From: Lacrimispora sphenoides JCM 1415
GTDB lineage: Bacteria > Bacillota > Clostridia > Lachnospirales > Lachnospiraceae
Direction of reading: 5' to 3'
Length of the DNA: 64,000 nt
Assembly: GCF_900105615.1 (NCBI RefSeq)
Contig: NZ_LT630003.1
Coordinates: forward strand, 3,670,501-3,734,500
Each line of letters begins with the position of its first letter. The stretch's first letter is position 1. The notes below the pieces were generated by a model. The model worked only from the letters and a program-made list of their open reading frames with translations, had not been told where the DNA came from and ran no database searches. The position numbers were made by a program, and so were the translations under genes. This document shows, in pieces, positions 51,887 to 60,861 of this stretch.

Positions 51887-52307
51887 AACATTTCCTCCGT
51901 TTTAACAAAGGCAGTACAATGTCCGACCCCTGCTTTATTAGCCTTTATTTTTTTATTACTTTTTACACTATCTTTCATTTTTCAAGGCAATCCATGTAAT
52001 ATAAGTTCACAAGTTAAGGTTTCATAATATAAAATCAACCATTTGATATTGACCCAATCCTCTGATATCTTCCTTAAAGTGCAATTACCTTATCCATTAT
52101 CGGTACAGCCTTTTGTTCTTCGTGAGATGCACGTTCTTAAGATACCGCAACAGCAAGCGCTGAATTTTGTGCTATTTCTCCTTCAACTCCCGTACATACA
52201 AGCACATAAAAAGGTCATAATTCTCCAAGAATTCTTTTCCAAACATAGGTAATGCAAATTGCATAATATAATAATCATATCTTGTATCACTTCTTGATTA
52301 TACTCAT
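51887..52307. other. Gene-free region, possible decayed coding DNA
   Basis: About 420 bases with no intact gene. On the minus strand between about 52250 and 52020, pieces of protein-like reading appear in shifting frames (for example MFGKEFLENYDLF, then VPIMDKVIAL), broken by stops. This may be a decayed gene fragment, but I cannot name a family. Confidence 0.35.
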
Positions 52308-53984
52308 TCACACTATATTTTTAAATAAGTCTGCAAATACTCTTAAAGGCTTTGTACACCTATAAGAAGTAGATTCTAAAATCTGATGATATAGTGCATC
52401 CTTTTCACTACATAGTTGTTCCATATCCTGTAACTTCATTTTCAATTCTGAGATCAAATCATTGAGTACGTTCAAATCGTTAAGGCTATTTTTGTTGCTT
52501 ACTTGCAGTATACTATTTTCATTTTCTAGAATCCTATATTTTTCTTTAATCTGTAGTAATTCTGATTCTAATCTACTATTCCTCTTTTTTATGCATTCAA
52601 ATTCTTCATCCAGTTTACTACTAATTTGAGTCTGCTCGCCTTCTTTTTCTAATAAACAGGTCAATTGTCTTTGTACATCCTTTAACTCAATTTGGAGTTC
52701 TGCCAACGGAGTCAGGTCTCCCCTAGGAATTAGTTTCAAATGTTCGTACGGCTTATGCAACCTTGACTTTAAAATTAGCTCTAATCTGTTATCGGCCTCT
52801 GCTAACTGCTCATATGTCAATCCATAATCCCTCAAATAATATTCCAAGTTCAGCTTATAAATTTCCAATTCCGAATCTAACATAATAACTTTTCTTATAT
52901 AGTCAATATCCTTAAGCAATTCCAATGGCGCCAAACACCCAAATGCCACAAAGCTCAACTTTAACTTGTCTGGCAGATTATCTGTCAACTCTTTCAATGA
53001 CAAGTTACTGATAAATGAATATTGCGACCACCCTAAGTCATATGCAGGTACCCCGTAAAGAGCGGCTTCAAATGCTGTGTTAGATCCAGCACACACAATC
53101 CGCCTACACTTTTGAATAAACTGAGCAGAGGTGTTTTCACCTTTCTCAATATTAGGAAAGCGAGGAGCCGCATCCAAAGGATCTCCCGGGTGCTTCTTTA
53201 TTATTATTTTATCATCTGAGCACCACTTTCTCACCAACATTAATTCTTCTGCTAACGTTACCTGATTAAAAGCAGTACTAGCCATTGGTATACTATAGCC
53301 GCCAAAAATACCAAATTCATATTCCTTAGACATGTTCATACGTAAATAGTCTAATTTATCCTCTTTTAAAAAAAGGGCTAATATTTCTTTAGCATCCAAA
53401 GCCAGAACTGGATTGACCATAAATTCCTTATGAAATTTAGTGTACCTTTCATCGAATCCGGCCTTTCCCTGCAGCCCACTTTTTGACCAATAAAAAGTAT
53501 TTCTATAATCAGGAACTCGTAATCCTAACTCAAAGTAAAACGTAGGAACATTCAACTTTTTTGCTAAACTTTCAAAGCATCTATAATATCTAAATAGTAT
53601 TAATCCTTCAATAGATTTTCCTTCATCTACTACTATTTGATTTAACCTCTTATATAAATACTCTACTATTTCAGACCATTCTTCTACAAACGAATTTACA
53701 TATGCATCTGTTTGAGAAGGATACTTTTCTATATAACTGTTTATAATGTATTCCGGAATTTTAATAGGGATGATGTTTTCAAGTACACCTTCCTTATCCA
53801 GAGGAACATCGAACCATTCTTTCCATATGCTCGGCACTTCAAATGTCTTATATTTAGCAAAATATTCTTTTTGTGCAACTATAGGCCATTTATAACCCTT
53901 TCCCATAGAAGCCATTTTATGGAATACCCACAGCCAGGGTGTTTCGCCAGCAGGATCCAATGTTATTATAATAGGGACAAACAT
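52308..53984 (-). CDS. Capsule-polysaccharide transferase-like protein (KpsS/Capsule_synth-like) with coiled coil
   Basis: A 558-residue protein. Residues about 1-420 resemble the GT-B-like Capsule_synth family: IIIKKHPGDPLDAAPRF carries the KxHP motif and IVCAGSNTAFEAALYGVPAYDLG the following donor-side pattern. Residues about 425-535 are a long coiled coil, ending in SYRCTKPLRVFADLFKNI, a tail also seen in a variant form in the 1047-residue protein of this locus. No signal peptide. It may transfer an acidic sugar or link glycan to a lipid; the activity is inference. Confidence 0.65.
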   Translation of the reverse strand: MFVPIIITLDPAGETPWLWVFHKMASMGKGYKWPIVAQKEYFAKYKTFEVPSIWKEWFDVPLDKEGVLENIIPIKIPEYIINSYIEKYPSQTDAYVNSFVEEWSEIVEYLYKRLNQIVVDEGKSIEGLILFRYYRCFESLAKKLNVPTFYFELGLRVPDYRNTFYWSKSGLQGKAGFDERYTKFHKEFMVNPVLALDAKEILALFLKEDKLDYLRMNMSKEYEFGIFGGYSIPMASTAFNQVTLAEELMLVRKWCSDDKIIIKKHPGDPLDAAPRFPNIEKGENTSAQFIQKCRRIVCAGSNTAFEAALYGVPAYDLGWSQYSFISNLSLKELTDNLPDKLKLSFVAFGCLAPLELLKDIDYIRKVIMLDSELEIYKLNLEYYLRDYGLTYEQLAEADNRLELILKSRLHKPYEHLKLIPRGDLTPLAELQIELKDVQRQLTCLLEKEGEQTQISSKLDEEFECIKKRNSRLESELLQIKEKYRILENENSILQVSNKNSLNDLNVLNDLISELKMKLQDMEQLCSEKDALYHQILESTSYRCTKPLRVFADLFKNIV

Positions 53985-54325
53985 ATTTTACCTCATCATC
54001 TCTGCTAATACACATTAATTTGTTTTTGCACTTTTATATAGAATTTCATATTCATATTATAAAACTTATTCTACTATTAAATATTTTAGTTCGCAATGCA
54101 ATAAAGAATAATATGAAAAACATTCATTAAACTTTGTGTCTTCTCATATGCCACCTAACCCCTTAATATGTGTAACGAGCATACGTTGTGAAATTCACTC
54201 TATTTAACGTCGATTGGTTTAAAAACAAGAAAAAGTAGAGCACTACACTCCAGGTACGAATTCTTAAGTTTGTGAAATCATATACTTCTATGAATTTCGG
54301 CAAAACGATTTCCTTTTCTCTATCT
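53985..54325. other. Gene-free region
   Basis: About 340 AT-rich bases between two glycan genes. I see the GAGGT ribosome site of the KpsS-like gene and nothing else that I can support. A 107-codon reading at 54163-54486 overlaps the upstream gene in another frame and looks fortuitous. Confidence 0.45.
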
Positions 54326-55444
54326 TTATTCCATATCTGGTGCTGATATAAATGGCCTTTTAGATATGCTCGTTTCATCAGACTCTGTATCTTTACTAAT
54401 AAGATTAATAAAAGCCTCCTGCCATTTTTGTGCAGCAACACATACCAAGCGATTAGTGTGTAAGTCGGTATATGCATTATATGCAATTCGTTTTCTTAAC
54501 TCTGGTTCCAAAACTAACCGCTCCAGTGCTGCAAACCATGAACTTGGATTTGCATCCACAATCAAACCGTTTTCGCCATTACATATCGTACTAGAATAGG
54601 CAGGATGATCACTGAAAACCCCTGCAATACCCTGTGCGGCATAATCAAGATATTTAATATCCGATTTACAAACTGTGAATTTATCCGTCTTTAGTGGTGC
54701 AACACCAATATCCCAATTAATATTTTCGCGGATCCACGGCCAAAAGTTTTCATATGTTGAGCGCCCTTCAGTGTTGCATATCCATACGTTAGGTAAACTT
54801 TTAAGAAATGATGAATCATTCAAAACACCTATTACTTCAAACCTAACCTTGTCTGGATACTTGCATAGTAATTGAGTTAATGGTAGTTTAATCATTGCAA
54901 AGTCGTGTTGATGCGTCGCTGTACCCATATACCCAATTGTAACAATATTATTTTTTTCTTCCCTTTGCTTGGCTATTTCCTCCCAAGATTTCTCCCCAAT
55001 ATACTGTGGAGATAGATAGTTTGGTATAACCTTAATATTTTTATTCATTCTTAAAATACGACTTTTTAGTATTGGCGTGCTCACAATTACTAAATCTGCA
55101 TGACGCACCATCTGACGTAATTGATTCCTTTTCGAATTAGTAACAGAGTCATTATCAAACAAGTTGTCATCTATTTCAAATATGTATTTCTTATGGTTCT
55201 TTGTTATAAAATTCTGAAATTCTCCAATTTCCTTGTATGTAAGATCATCACGCCAAGATCTTTCTATTACATAAATATCAGCATCAGTATTCTCCCTAAG
55301 GCTCTTTCCATATGTGAATTTAATCTGACCAGTACGACTTAATTCTACTAATGGACCAAAAATTCGAATTTTTGCGCAATCAACCATATATGTTCCAGAA
55401 TTAATATATTCACAAAATACATGTACATGTAATCTTCTACTCAT
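54326..55444 (-). CDS. GT-B glycosyltransferase
   Basis: A 372-residue GT4-like enzyme. IFEIDDNLFD and ADLVIVSTPILKSRI in the N-terminal domain, and IGYMGTATHQHDFAMIKLPL, ENINWDIGVAPLKTDKFTVCKSDIKYLDYAAQGIAGVFS in parts in the donor domain, are typical of the group found with wall glycans. It resembles the first half of the 730-residue transferase at 60862. The ATG at 55444 shares its A with the TGA of the upstream gene, with GGAGG 7 bases before it. Specificity unknown. Confidence 0.82.
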   Translation of the reverse strand: MSRRLHVHVFCEYINSGTYMVDCAKIRIFGPLVELSRTGQIKFTYGKSLRENTDADIYVIERSWRDDLTYKEIGEFQNFITKNHKKYIFEIDDNLFDNDSVTNSKRNQLRQMVRHADLVIVSTPILKSRILRMNKNIKVIPNYLSPQYIGEKSWEEIAKQREEKNNIVTIGYMGTATHQHDFAMIKLPLTQLLCKYPDKVRFEVIGVLNDSSFLKSLPNVWICNTEGRSTYENFWPWIRENINWDIGVAPLKTDKFTVCKSDIKYLDYAAQGIAGVFSDHPAYSSTICNGENGLIVDANPSSWFAALERLVLEPELRKRIAYNAYTDLHTNRLVCVAAQKWQEAFINLISKDTESDETSISKRPFISAPDME

Positions 55445-58400
55445 CAATTGTCCTCCACAAGAAATACGCTATTCAAAAAGCTTGCTGCACACTTTTCTGG
55501 TGAATATGACCCTGCATCAAAAATAGCTCTTTGAGCTAATTGTTCCCTTAAATACACATCTTCAACCAAGCGCTCCACAGCGGCACAGCATTGATCATAT
55601 TTGCTAGTATCGACCACAAGACAATTTTCTTCATGGAGAGCATATGCATCGGTTCCTCCGTTTTCAGGCACTATAGTCGCGCAGCCACATGCCATTGCTT
55701 CCAATGCAGTAAGACCCATCGCTTGAAAGATTGAAAAATCTGCAAAAATGTCCACTTGAGACAATAAAGCCGACATTTGTTGCGGAGTAAGTGGGCCATA
55801 ATTTTTGAATTCAAAATCTTTTGATGCTTCTAACGCTGTAATCTCAATATCTGAACAGCCAAAAAATATAATTTCAATCCTATCTTGATATTGCATTTTT
55901 ATTTTTCTCAAAATGCGCAAAGTGGCTTCTGGTGCACGACGAGGGGAATTCGGTCTGACCATTGCACATATCTTTACACAATCTACATTATGAAACATTC
56001 GACGCGGTCTGAACAAATCTATATTGATACTAGGGCCAATTACAGTGCAAGAAACTCCACAGTTTTCTAAAACCTGCCTTGCATTCCAATTCGTCTTTGT
56101 AATTCGGATTAGGGAATCTGAGGCTGTATAGGATTTAAGTGCCAACCGATATTCGTCACTTCCTTTTTCAAAGAAAAACGGTTCAAAATCCTGAATATAA
56201 TATACTACACGTGGGGGGTGTTGCATATCAGAGAAATCACAATATTGTACGCCTGTAAATAGCGTACAACAAATTGCATCAAAATCTTTTGCATACTTTC
56301 TTATTTCTTTTAAACTATCTTCATATATCACCGGAAACTCTAGGTTCGGATAAGAATTTTGAAAATACTTTTTGTGCTCCTCCAAATTAAATAACCAGAC
56401 ATCAACACCCATTTGCTGCATTGCCGAAGCTTCCTGTAATACAACATTGCCACCGCCACCTGCTTCACACAATGGTAAAATGATAAGCAACCTTTTGCCC
56501 TCAAACTTCTCTAAGCCAGACGAAATCATTTTATCACTATCGACAAGTTGCTCAGCACGCATACGAATTCCCTCAAAAACATAGTTTTTATGAACAATAT
56601 GCACACTTTCATCCAATAACGCATCCCCATGCTTAGCTCGCAATTTTTTTCCTGCACTTTCGCAAAGCAACCGTCTTTTTTCATCTGTGTAGCTTTTGGA
56701 TTGAGCATGGTAAATATAAGTATCATCCGCTACTGCAAGCTTTACACCAGCCTTTCCCGCCCGAAGATTAAAATCATCTTCTTCACCAAAACCAGGTCCA
56801 AAGTTTTCTTCATCAAAGTAACCAATTTTTTCTACTGTCTGCCGCGTAATCAACATGCAAAAGCCATTGAGTAGAGGTACTTGTGGATAAATCCTACTAG
56901 ATGTTTTCTCAATCATTTTTCCAAAAGATTCAATCGTAACACCCTCTGGTAATACATTATGACACCAATCACCTTGAACATCAAAAATTTGTGGGATAGA
57001 TTGCCAGCTCGCTGTATTCGAAAGTGGTCCCACAATACCAATAGCTGGATCACTCTTTGAACAGGCTATAAGTTTGTCTACCCATCCCTCTGTTACAATC
57101 GTGTCGCTATTAAGCAGAATCATATACTGAGCACGGGATTCTTTCATACCCATGTTTGCAGCATAACAATATCCGTGTCCCTGCTCATTACGAATCCGTG
57201 TAATATTGGGGCATAATTTTTCCATTTCTACTAAGTATTTATAAGTTTGTTCTGAACTCCCGTCATCAACAATTATGATATTATAAGGCTCCGATGTATA
57301 CTCATAAACAGATTCTATACAGCGCTTCACATCATCATAAGCATTATGCACACAAATAATAATATCAATACTTTCTGAGTGTTTTTGCACAGGAGGACGC
57401 ATAAAAAACTCTTCTAAAAGTCGATCTAGTTCTTGCCTTTGCACCAATGTATTCTCCATTGCCCCCTCACCATCGGCAATAGCAACGTGATTCTGTTTGG
57501 AGCTATTTCTCATTCCTTTCATGTTAATGATAAAGGAACGAAAAAGTGGTATTCTTTTCAATATATCCGATAATGTTCGTATTGGATACGTTATTTTCCA
57601 AAAAAACGCATTCTCCATCATCGCAAGATTCTGCTCTGCTACTGTAAGACAGCCCTGCATCCTATTGATTTCTGCTTCTGCTTCTGTAATATTGCTTTTG
57701 TAATCATCAATGATCGTCTTGAGATTTTCAAATTGCGTTTCATGTCTATCACGCAAATTACGTTCTTCATCTAATTCCTTATAGAGATCATTCAGGGAAC
57801 ATTGATATTTTTCTGTACTATCTTTTTTATCTTGAACCTCCTTCTGCAATATTTCTTCTAGTTCTTGAATATTACACTGTTTATTATCTAACTTCCCTTC
57901 TAAATCCTTCCTCATTTCTTGCAGTTTTTGTAATTGATCCTTCAGACTTTCTACCTCTTTCACTGTATACCACCAGACATGCTTATACCCATAAGCAATT
58001 CTGGACTTTTCCAGTCCTGGTTGCTTTTTTACCAGAATTGTTTGTGGCGTTATATAACTCCCATCATACAATACATCTTCAAAAAAACCTTGTTTTGCAA
58101 ATTTCTCCACCCAGTATGCTGGCGGTTGTACATTAAAATGCGTAAGTTCATTGAAATCAGAACATGATGCGGAAATTAGAAAATTGTCAGTATATTTGGA
58201 TAAATTGTTCAATATATCCATTGCATCTTCTTCAAACACATGTTCCAGCATTTCAATTGAAACAATCAAATCAAACTGTTGGGGAAATGTTTCAGGTAAT
58301 GGTTTTGCAGCCGATTGCATATATACAAATGGCTTGATAGATTCTGATGCCTGTCCAACTGCATAAGCTGACACATCAATTCCCCATGCGTCAATACCTT

Positions 58401-58587
58401 GCTCTCGCAATGCTTCCACCAAGTAGCCAAATGCACAACCCACATCAAGTACATTCCTTGGATGGAGAGATGATATAATATTAGCCGCAATTTCCCTAAA
58501 AAAGCCAATCCACTCCTCTCTCTTGTGGTAATCTTCACCACAACCAGAAGTGAAATAATCATGGTTAAAACTACTTTCAATAGGCAT
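55444..58587 (-). CDS. Multidomain methyltransferase / GT2 / GT4 glycan enzyme
   Basis: A 1047-residue protein. Residues 1-190: SAM methyltransferase (NVLDVGCAFGYLVEALREQG, LIVSIEMLEHVFEEDA). Residues about 215-345: long coiled coil. Then WKITYPIRTLSDILKRI. Residues about 400-650: GT2 (IDIIICVHNAYDDVKRCIES, IIVDDGSSEQTYKYL, ILLNSDTIVTEGWVDKL, FGEEDDFNLRAGKAG). Residues about 695-1047: GT4 (LLIILPLCEAGGGGNVVLQ, ADFSIFQAMGLTALEAMACG). Methyl plus sugar transfer in one chain, joined by a coil, recalls chain-terminating or length-setting enzymes of ABC-exported O-antigens. That role is inference. It lies just downstream of the exporter genes. Confidence 0.87.
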   Translation of the reverse strand: MPIESSFNHDYFTSGCGEDYHKREEWIGFFREIAANIISSLHPRNVLDVGCAFGYLVEALREQGIDAWGIDVSAYAVGQASESIKPFVYMQSAAKPLPETFPQQFDLIVSIEMLEHVFEEDAMDILNNLSKYTDNFLISASCSDFNELTHFNVQPPAYWVEKFAKQGFFEDVLYDGSYITPQTILVKKQPGLEKSRIAYGYKHVWWYTVKEVESLKDQLQKLQEMRKDLEGKLDNKQCNIQELEEILQKEVQDKKDSTEKYQCSLNDLYKELDEERNLRDRHETQFENLKTIIDDYKSNITEAEAEINRMQGCLTVAEQNLAMMENAFFWKITYPIRTLSDILKRIPLFRSFIINMKGMRNSSKQNHVAIADGEGAMENTLVQRQELDRLLEEFFMRPPVQKHSESIDIIICVHNAYDDVKRCIESVYEYTSEPYNIIIVDDGSSEQTYKYLVEMEKLCPNITRIRNEQGHGYCYAANMGMKESRAQYMILLNSDTIVTEGWVDKLIACSKSDPAIGIVGPLSNTASWQSIPQIFDVQGDWCHNVLPEGVTIESFGKMIEKTSSRIYPQVPLLNGFCMLITRQTVEKIGYFDEENFGPGFGEEDDFNLRAGKAGVKLAVADDTYIYHAQSKSYTDEKRRLLCESAGKKLRAKHGDALLDESVHIVHKNYVFEGIRMRAEQLVDSDKMISSGLEKFEGKRLLIILPLCEAGGGGNVVLQEASAMQQMGVDVWLFNLEEHKKYFQNSYPNLEFPVIYEDSLKEIRKYAKDFDAICCTLFTGVQYCDFSDMQHPPRVVYYIQDFEPFFFEKGSDEYRLALKSYTASDSLIRITKTNWNARQVLENCGVSCTVIGPSINIDLFRPRRMFHNVDCVKICAMVRPNSPRRAPEATLRILRKIKMQYQDRIEIIFFGCSDIEITALEASKDFEFKNYGPLTPQQMSALLSQVDIFADFSIFQAMGLTALEAMACGCATIVPENGGTDAYALHEENCLVVDTSKYDQCCAAVERLVEDVYLREQLAQRAIFDAGSYSPEKCAASFLNSVFLVEDN

Positions 58588-58671
58588 TTCTACTCCCCTC
58601 CCTTTTAATTCTAGAATTTAATCTAATTTTTTCCACTAGAACACTAAACTTTATCCTCATAGTTTCTTTCG

Positions 58672-59400
58672 TCATTCTCCCCAGTATTTTCGATATGCCG
58701 CGCAAACATTCATTGCTGCATCTTGTGTTTTTATCTTATGATTCTCCAACCAGATTACACGGTCACACATTTCTTCTATTTGCTTAATACTATGTGATAC
58801 AAATAGTACCGTAGTACCTCCACTCATTAACTCCAGCATCCTAGCTTTACTTTTATTTTGAAAGCCTTCATCTCCAACTGCCAGTATCTCATCCACAATT
58901 AAGACCTCTGGCTGGACCACTGTTGCCACAGAAAAAGCAAGGCGCATCATCATTCCCGATGAATAATTTCTGATTGGCATATCTATAAACTTCTCAAGTT
59001 CTGAAAATTCTAAAATTTCTTCATATTTTTGTTCCAAAAACTCCCTGCTATATCCAAGAATTGCACCATTAAGGAATATGTTTTCCCGCCCAGTTAATTC
59101 GGGATCAAATCCAGATCCGAGCTCTAACATCGGAACAATATTCCCCGATACTTTCACCTGGCCAATTGTTGGTTTTAGCACACCTGCAATAATTTTTAAC
59201 AAGGTGCTTTTTCCTGCACCATTTTTTCCAATAATACCTATTACCTCACCTTTATCTACATGAAAACTGATGTCATCTAAAACTTGAAATTCCTCATATT
59301 GTAAACGATGCTCAAAAAATGCCACCGCATATTCTTTTAAACTGTTTATTTTGTCATTTGTCATGCGAAAACGCATTGACACATGCTCTACATCTATCAT
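58672..59400 (-). CDS. Polysaccharide ABC exporter ATPase (Wzt/TagH-type)
   Basis: A 242-residue ABC ATPase: Walker A GKNGAGKSTLL, signature YSSGMMMRLAFSVATVVQPE, Walker B LIVDEILAVGD, H-loop FVSHSIKQIEEM. ELGSGFDPELTGRENIFLNG is diagnostic of the polysaccharide/teichoic acid export group. It ends right after the NBD, so it lacks the C-terminal carbohydrate-binding domain of O-antigen Wzt proteins. The permease is encoded immediately upstream (59425). Together they flip a lipid-linked glycan across the membrane. Confidence 0.93.
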   Translation of the reverse strand: MIDVEHVSMRFRMTNDKINSLKEYAVAFFEHRLQYEEFQVLDDISFHVDKGEVIGIIGKNGAGKSTLLKIIAGVLKPTIGQVKVSGNIVPMLELGSGFDPELTGRENIFLNGAILGYSREFLEQKYEEILEFSELEKFIDMPIRNYSSGMMMRLAFSVATVVQPEVLIVDEILAVGDEGFQNKSKARMLELMSGGTTVLFVSHSIKQIEEMCDRVIWLENHKIKTQDAAMNVCAAYRKYWGE

Positions 59401-59424
59401 AATTATCCCTCTCTATATTAGTCC

Positions 59425-60840
59425 CTAAATATATAACACAAACTTATTCTGTGTCTTCTTAAAGATCCATGCACCTATTACGCATGTCACTATCGCAGAC
59501 AACAAACAAGTTCCGTACAATATTGGAGCTGGTGATATACCATCAATAAGAATGGTTCTCGCAAATTTCACCATATGATACATCGGATTAAACGTCTGAA
59601 TAAAACGAAAATGCTGCGGAATTATATTCTCTGGATAGAATAAGGGCGTTGCATACATCCAAATCATACTTGCAATCCCCCACAAATATTGGGTATCGCG
59701 GAAGAATACCATTGCTGCACTCAGCATCAATACCATCCCGATGCAAAAAAGCAAAAGGCATGCTAACACAAATGGAAGCAAAAATAATGCCGGGGTAATC
59801 TTCACTCCAGTCACTAAAATCACGAGCAAAAGCGGTATCAAAGATATAAATAGGTTAATTGACGTAGATACTACTTTTGTCACAGGGTAAATATATTTAG
59901 GTACATATACTTTAGTTATCAGAGAAGCATTATTAACGATGGATCCAAGCCCTTGGCCAACTGCTTCAGAAAAAAAGTTGAATAGTATAATTCCAGATAA
60001 CAAATATACTGGATAGTTTTCAATTCCGCTTTTGAATATAGTTGAGAATACTACATATTGCACCAACATTGTCAGCAATGGATTCAGAAAGCTCCATAAA
60101 TATCCCAGTACAGATCTCTTATATTTTGTTTTAAAATCTCTTGCAACCAATTGTTGAATCAAAAATTTATATTTACTCCAAATAATGACTATCAGCTTTC
60201 CTTTTGTTATTTTTCCCTTAATCTCTTGATAATCCGACCACATCATATAAGCTAATAATAAAACACCTGCCAAAGCTACCCAAAACCAATAATATGAGCC
60301 AAACAAACTATAGTTTTTACCACTAACAACTAGGTATAAATGACCGGCAAATTCTTCCCCATTATGAATCAGTGAATTATTACCCTTCAAGTCTCCGTAA
60401 TAAAAAGAAATCGATTGGCCTGGTTCACAAAAAGATTCCGCTTTCAAGTGCAGTTCCTGACCATTCGCATCTTTAATCGACTTGTCTAAAACCCATGTAT
60501 AAATTGAATTGTCAGTTAATGATGAAACCTCGAGATTTTGCACTGCAAGAGGAGCATGAGTTTTTCCATCTTCAATTGTCAGTATTATCTGTCCAGTATT
60601 TTCTCTAGCGAGAGTAGCTACCATCAATTGAATTGTTTCTATTTCATCCATATTACTAATAAACACTTGATCCCATGTTTGACCTTTTGAAAATTCTGGA
60701 ATGACACCTTTACTTTCTGTTTCGGATATCTTAGCGATAGTGCTTTTTAGCTGTACTCCACCAATTAAGTAAAAAACCGCCGACAGTATTATATATATAA
60801 ATATGACTAAACTATATTTTTTAATTTTACTTTCTTTCAT
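59425..60840 (-). CDS. Polysaccharide ABC exporter permease with extra N-terminal ectodomain (Wzm/TagG-type)
   Basis: A 471-residue ABC-2 permease. The last about 265 residues are the usual Wzm/TagG core with six membrane segments (LIQQLVARDFKTKYKRSVLG, LWSFLNPLLTMLVQYVVFS, IWMYATPLFYPENIIP). The first about 205 residues add a membrane segment (LVIFIYIILSAVFYLIG), a beta-rich domain of about 150 residues predicted outside the cell, and a second segment (YYWFWVALAGVLLLAYMMW). Standard members are about 260-280 residues. The extra domain may bind the exported glycan, replacing the missing Wzt domain (inference). Confidence 0.88.
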   Translation of the reverse strand: MKESKIKKYSLVIFIYIILSAVFYLIGGVQLKSTIAKISETESKGVIPEFSKGQTWDQVFISNMDEIETIQLMVATLARENTGQIILTIEDGKTHAPLAVQNLEVSSLTDNSIYTWVLDKSIKDANGQELHLKAESFCEPGQSISFYYGDLKGNNSLIHNGEEFAGHLYLVVSGKNYSLFGSYYWFWVALAGVLLLAYMMWSDYQEIKGKITKGKLIVIIWSKYKFLIQQLVARDFKTKYKRSVLGYLWSFLNPLLTMLVQYVVFSTIFKSGIENYPVYLLSGIILFNFFSEAVGQGLGSIVNNASLITKVYVPKYIYPVTKVVSTSINLFISLIPLLLVILVTGVKITPALFLLPFVLACLLLFCIGMVLMLSAAMVFFRDTQYLWGIASMIWMYATPLFYPENIIPQHFRFIQTFNPMYHMVKFARTILIDGISPAPILYGTCLLSAIVTCVIGAWIFKKTQNKFVLYI

Positions 60841-60861
60841 ATATTTACTCCTAAATTTACT

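Noticed and set aside
52043..52252. 69-codon plus-strand frame in the gap before the KpsS-like gene
   Set aside because: No ribosome site and low-complexity protein. The minus strand of the same stretch gives broken protein-like pieces instead.
54163..54486. 107-codon minus-strand frame overlapping the start-distal end of a glycosyltransferase gene
   Set aside because: It overlaps the firm gene at 54326-55444 in another frame and has no ribosome site.
58266..58580. 104-codon minus-strand frame inside the 1047-residue gene
   Set aside because: An out-of-frame shadow of the methyltransferase domain.
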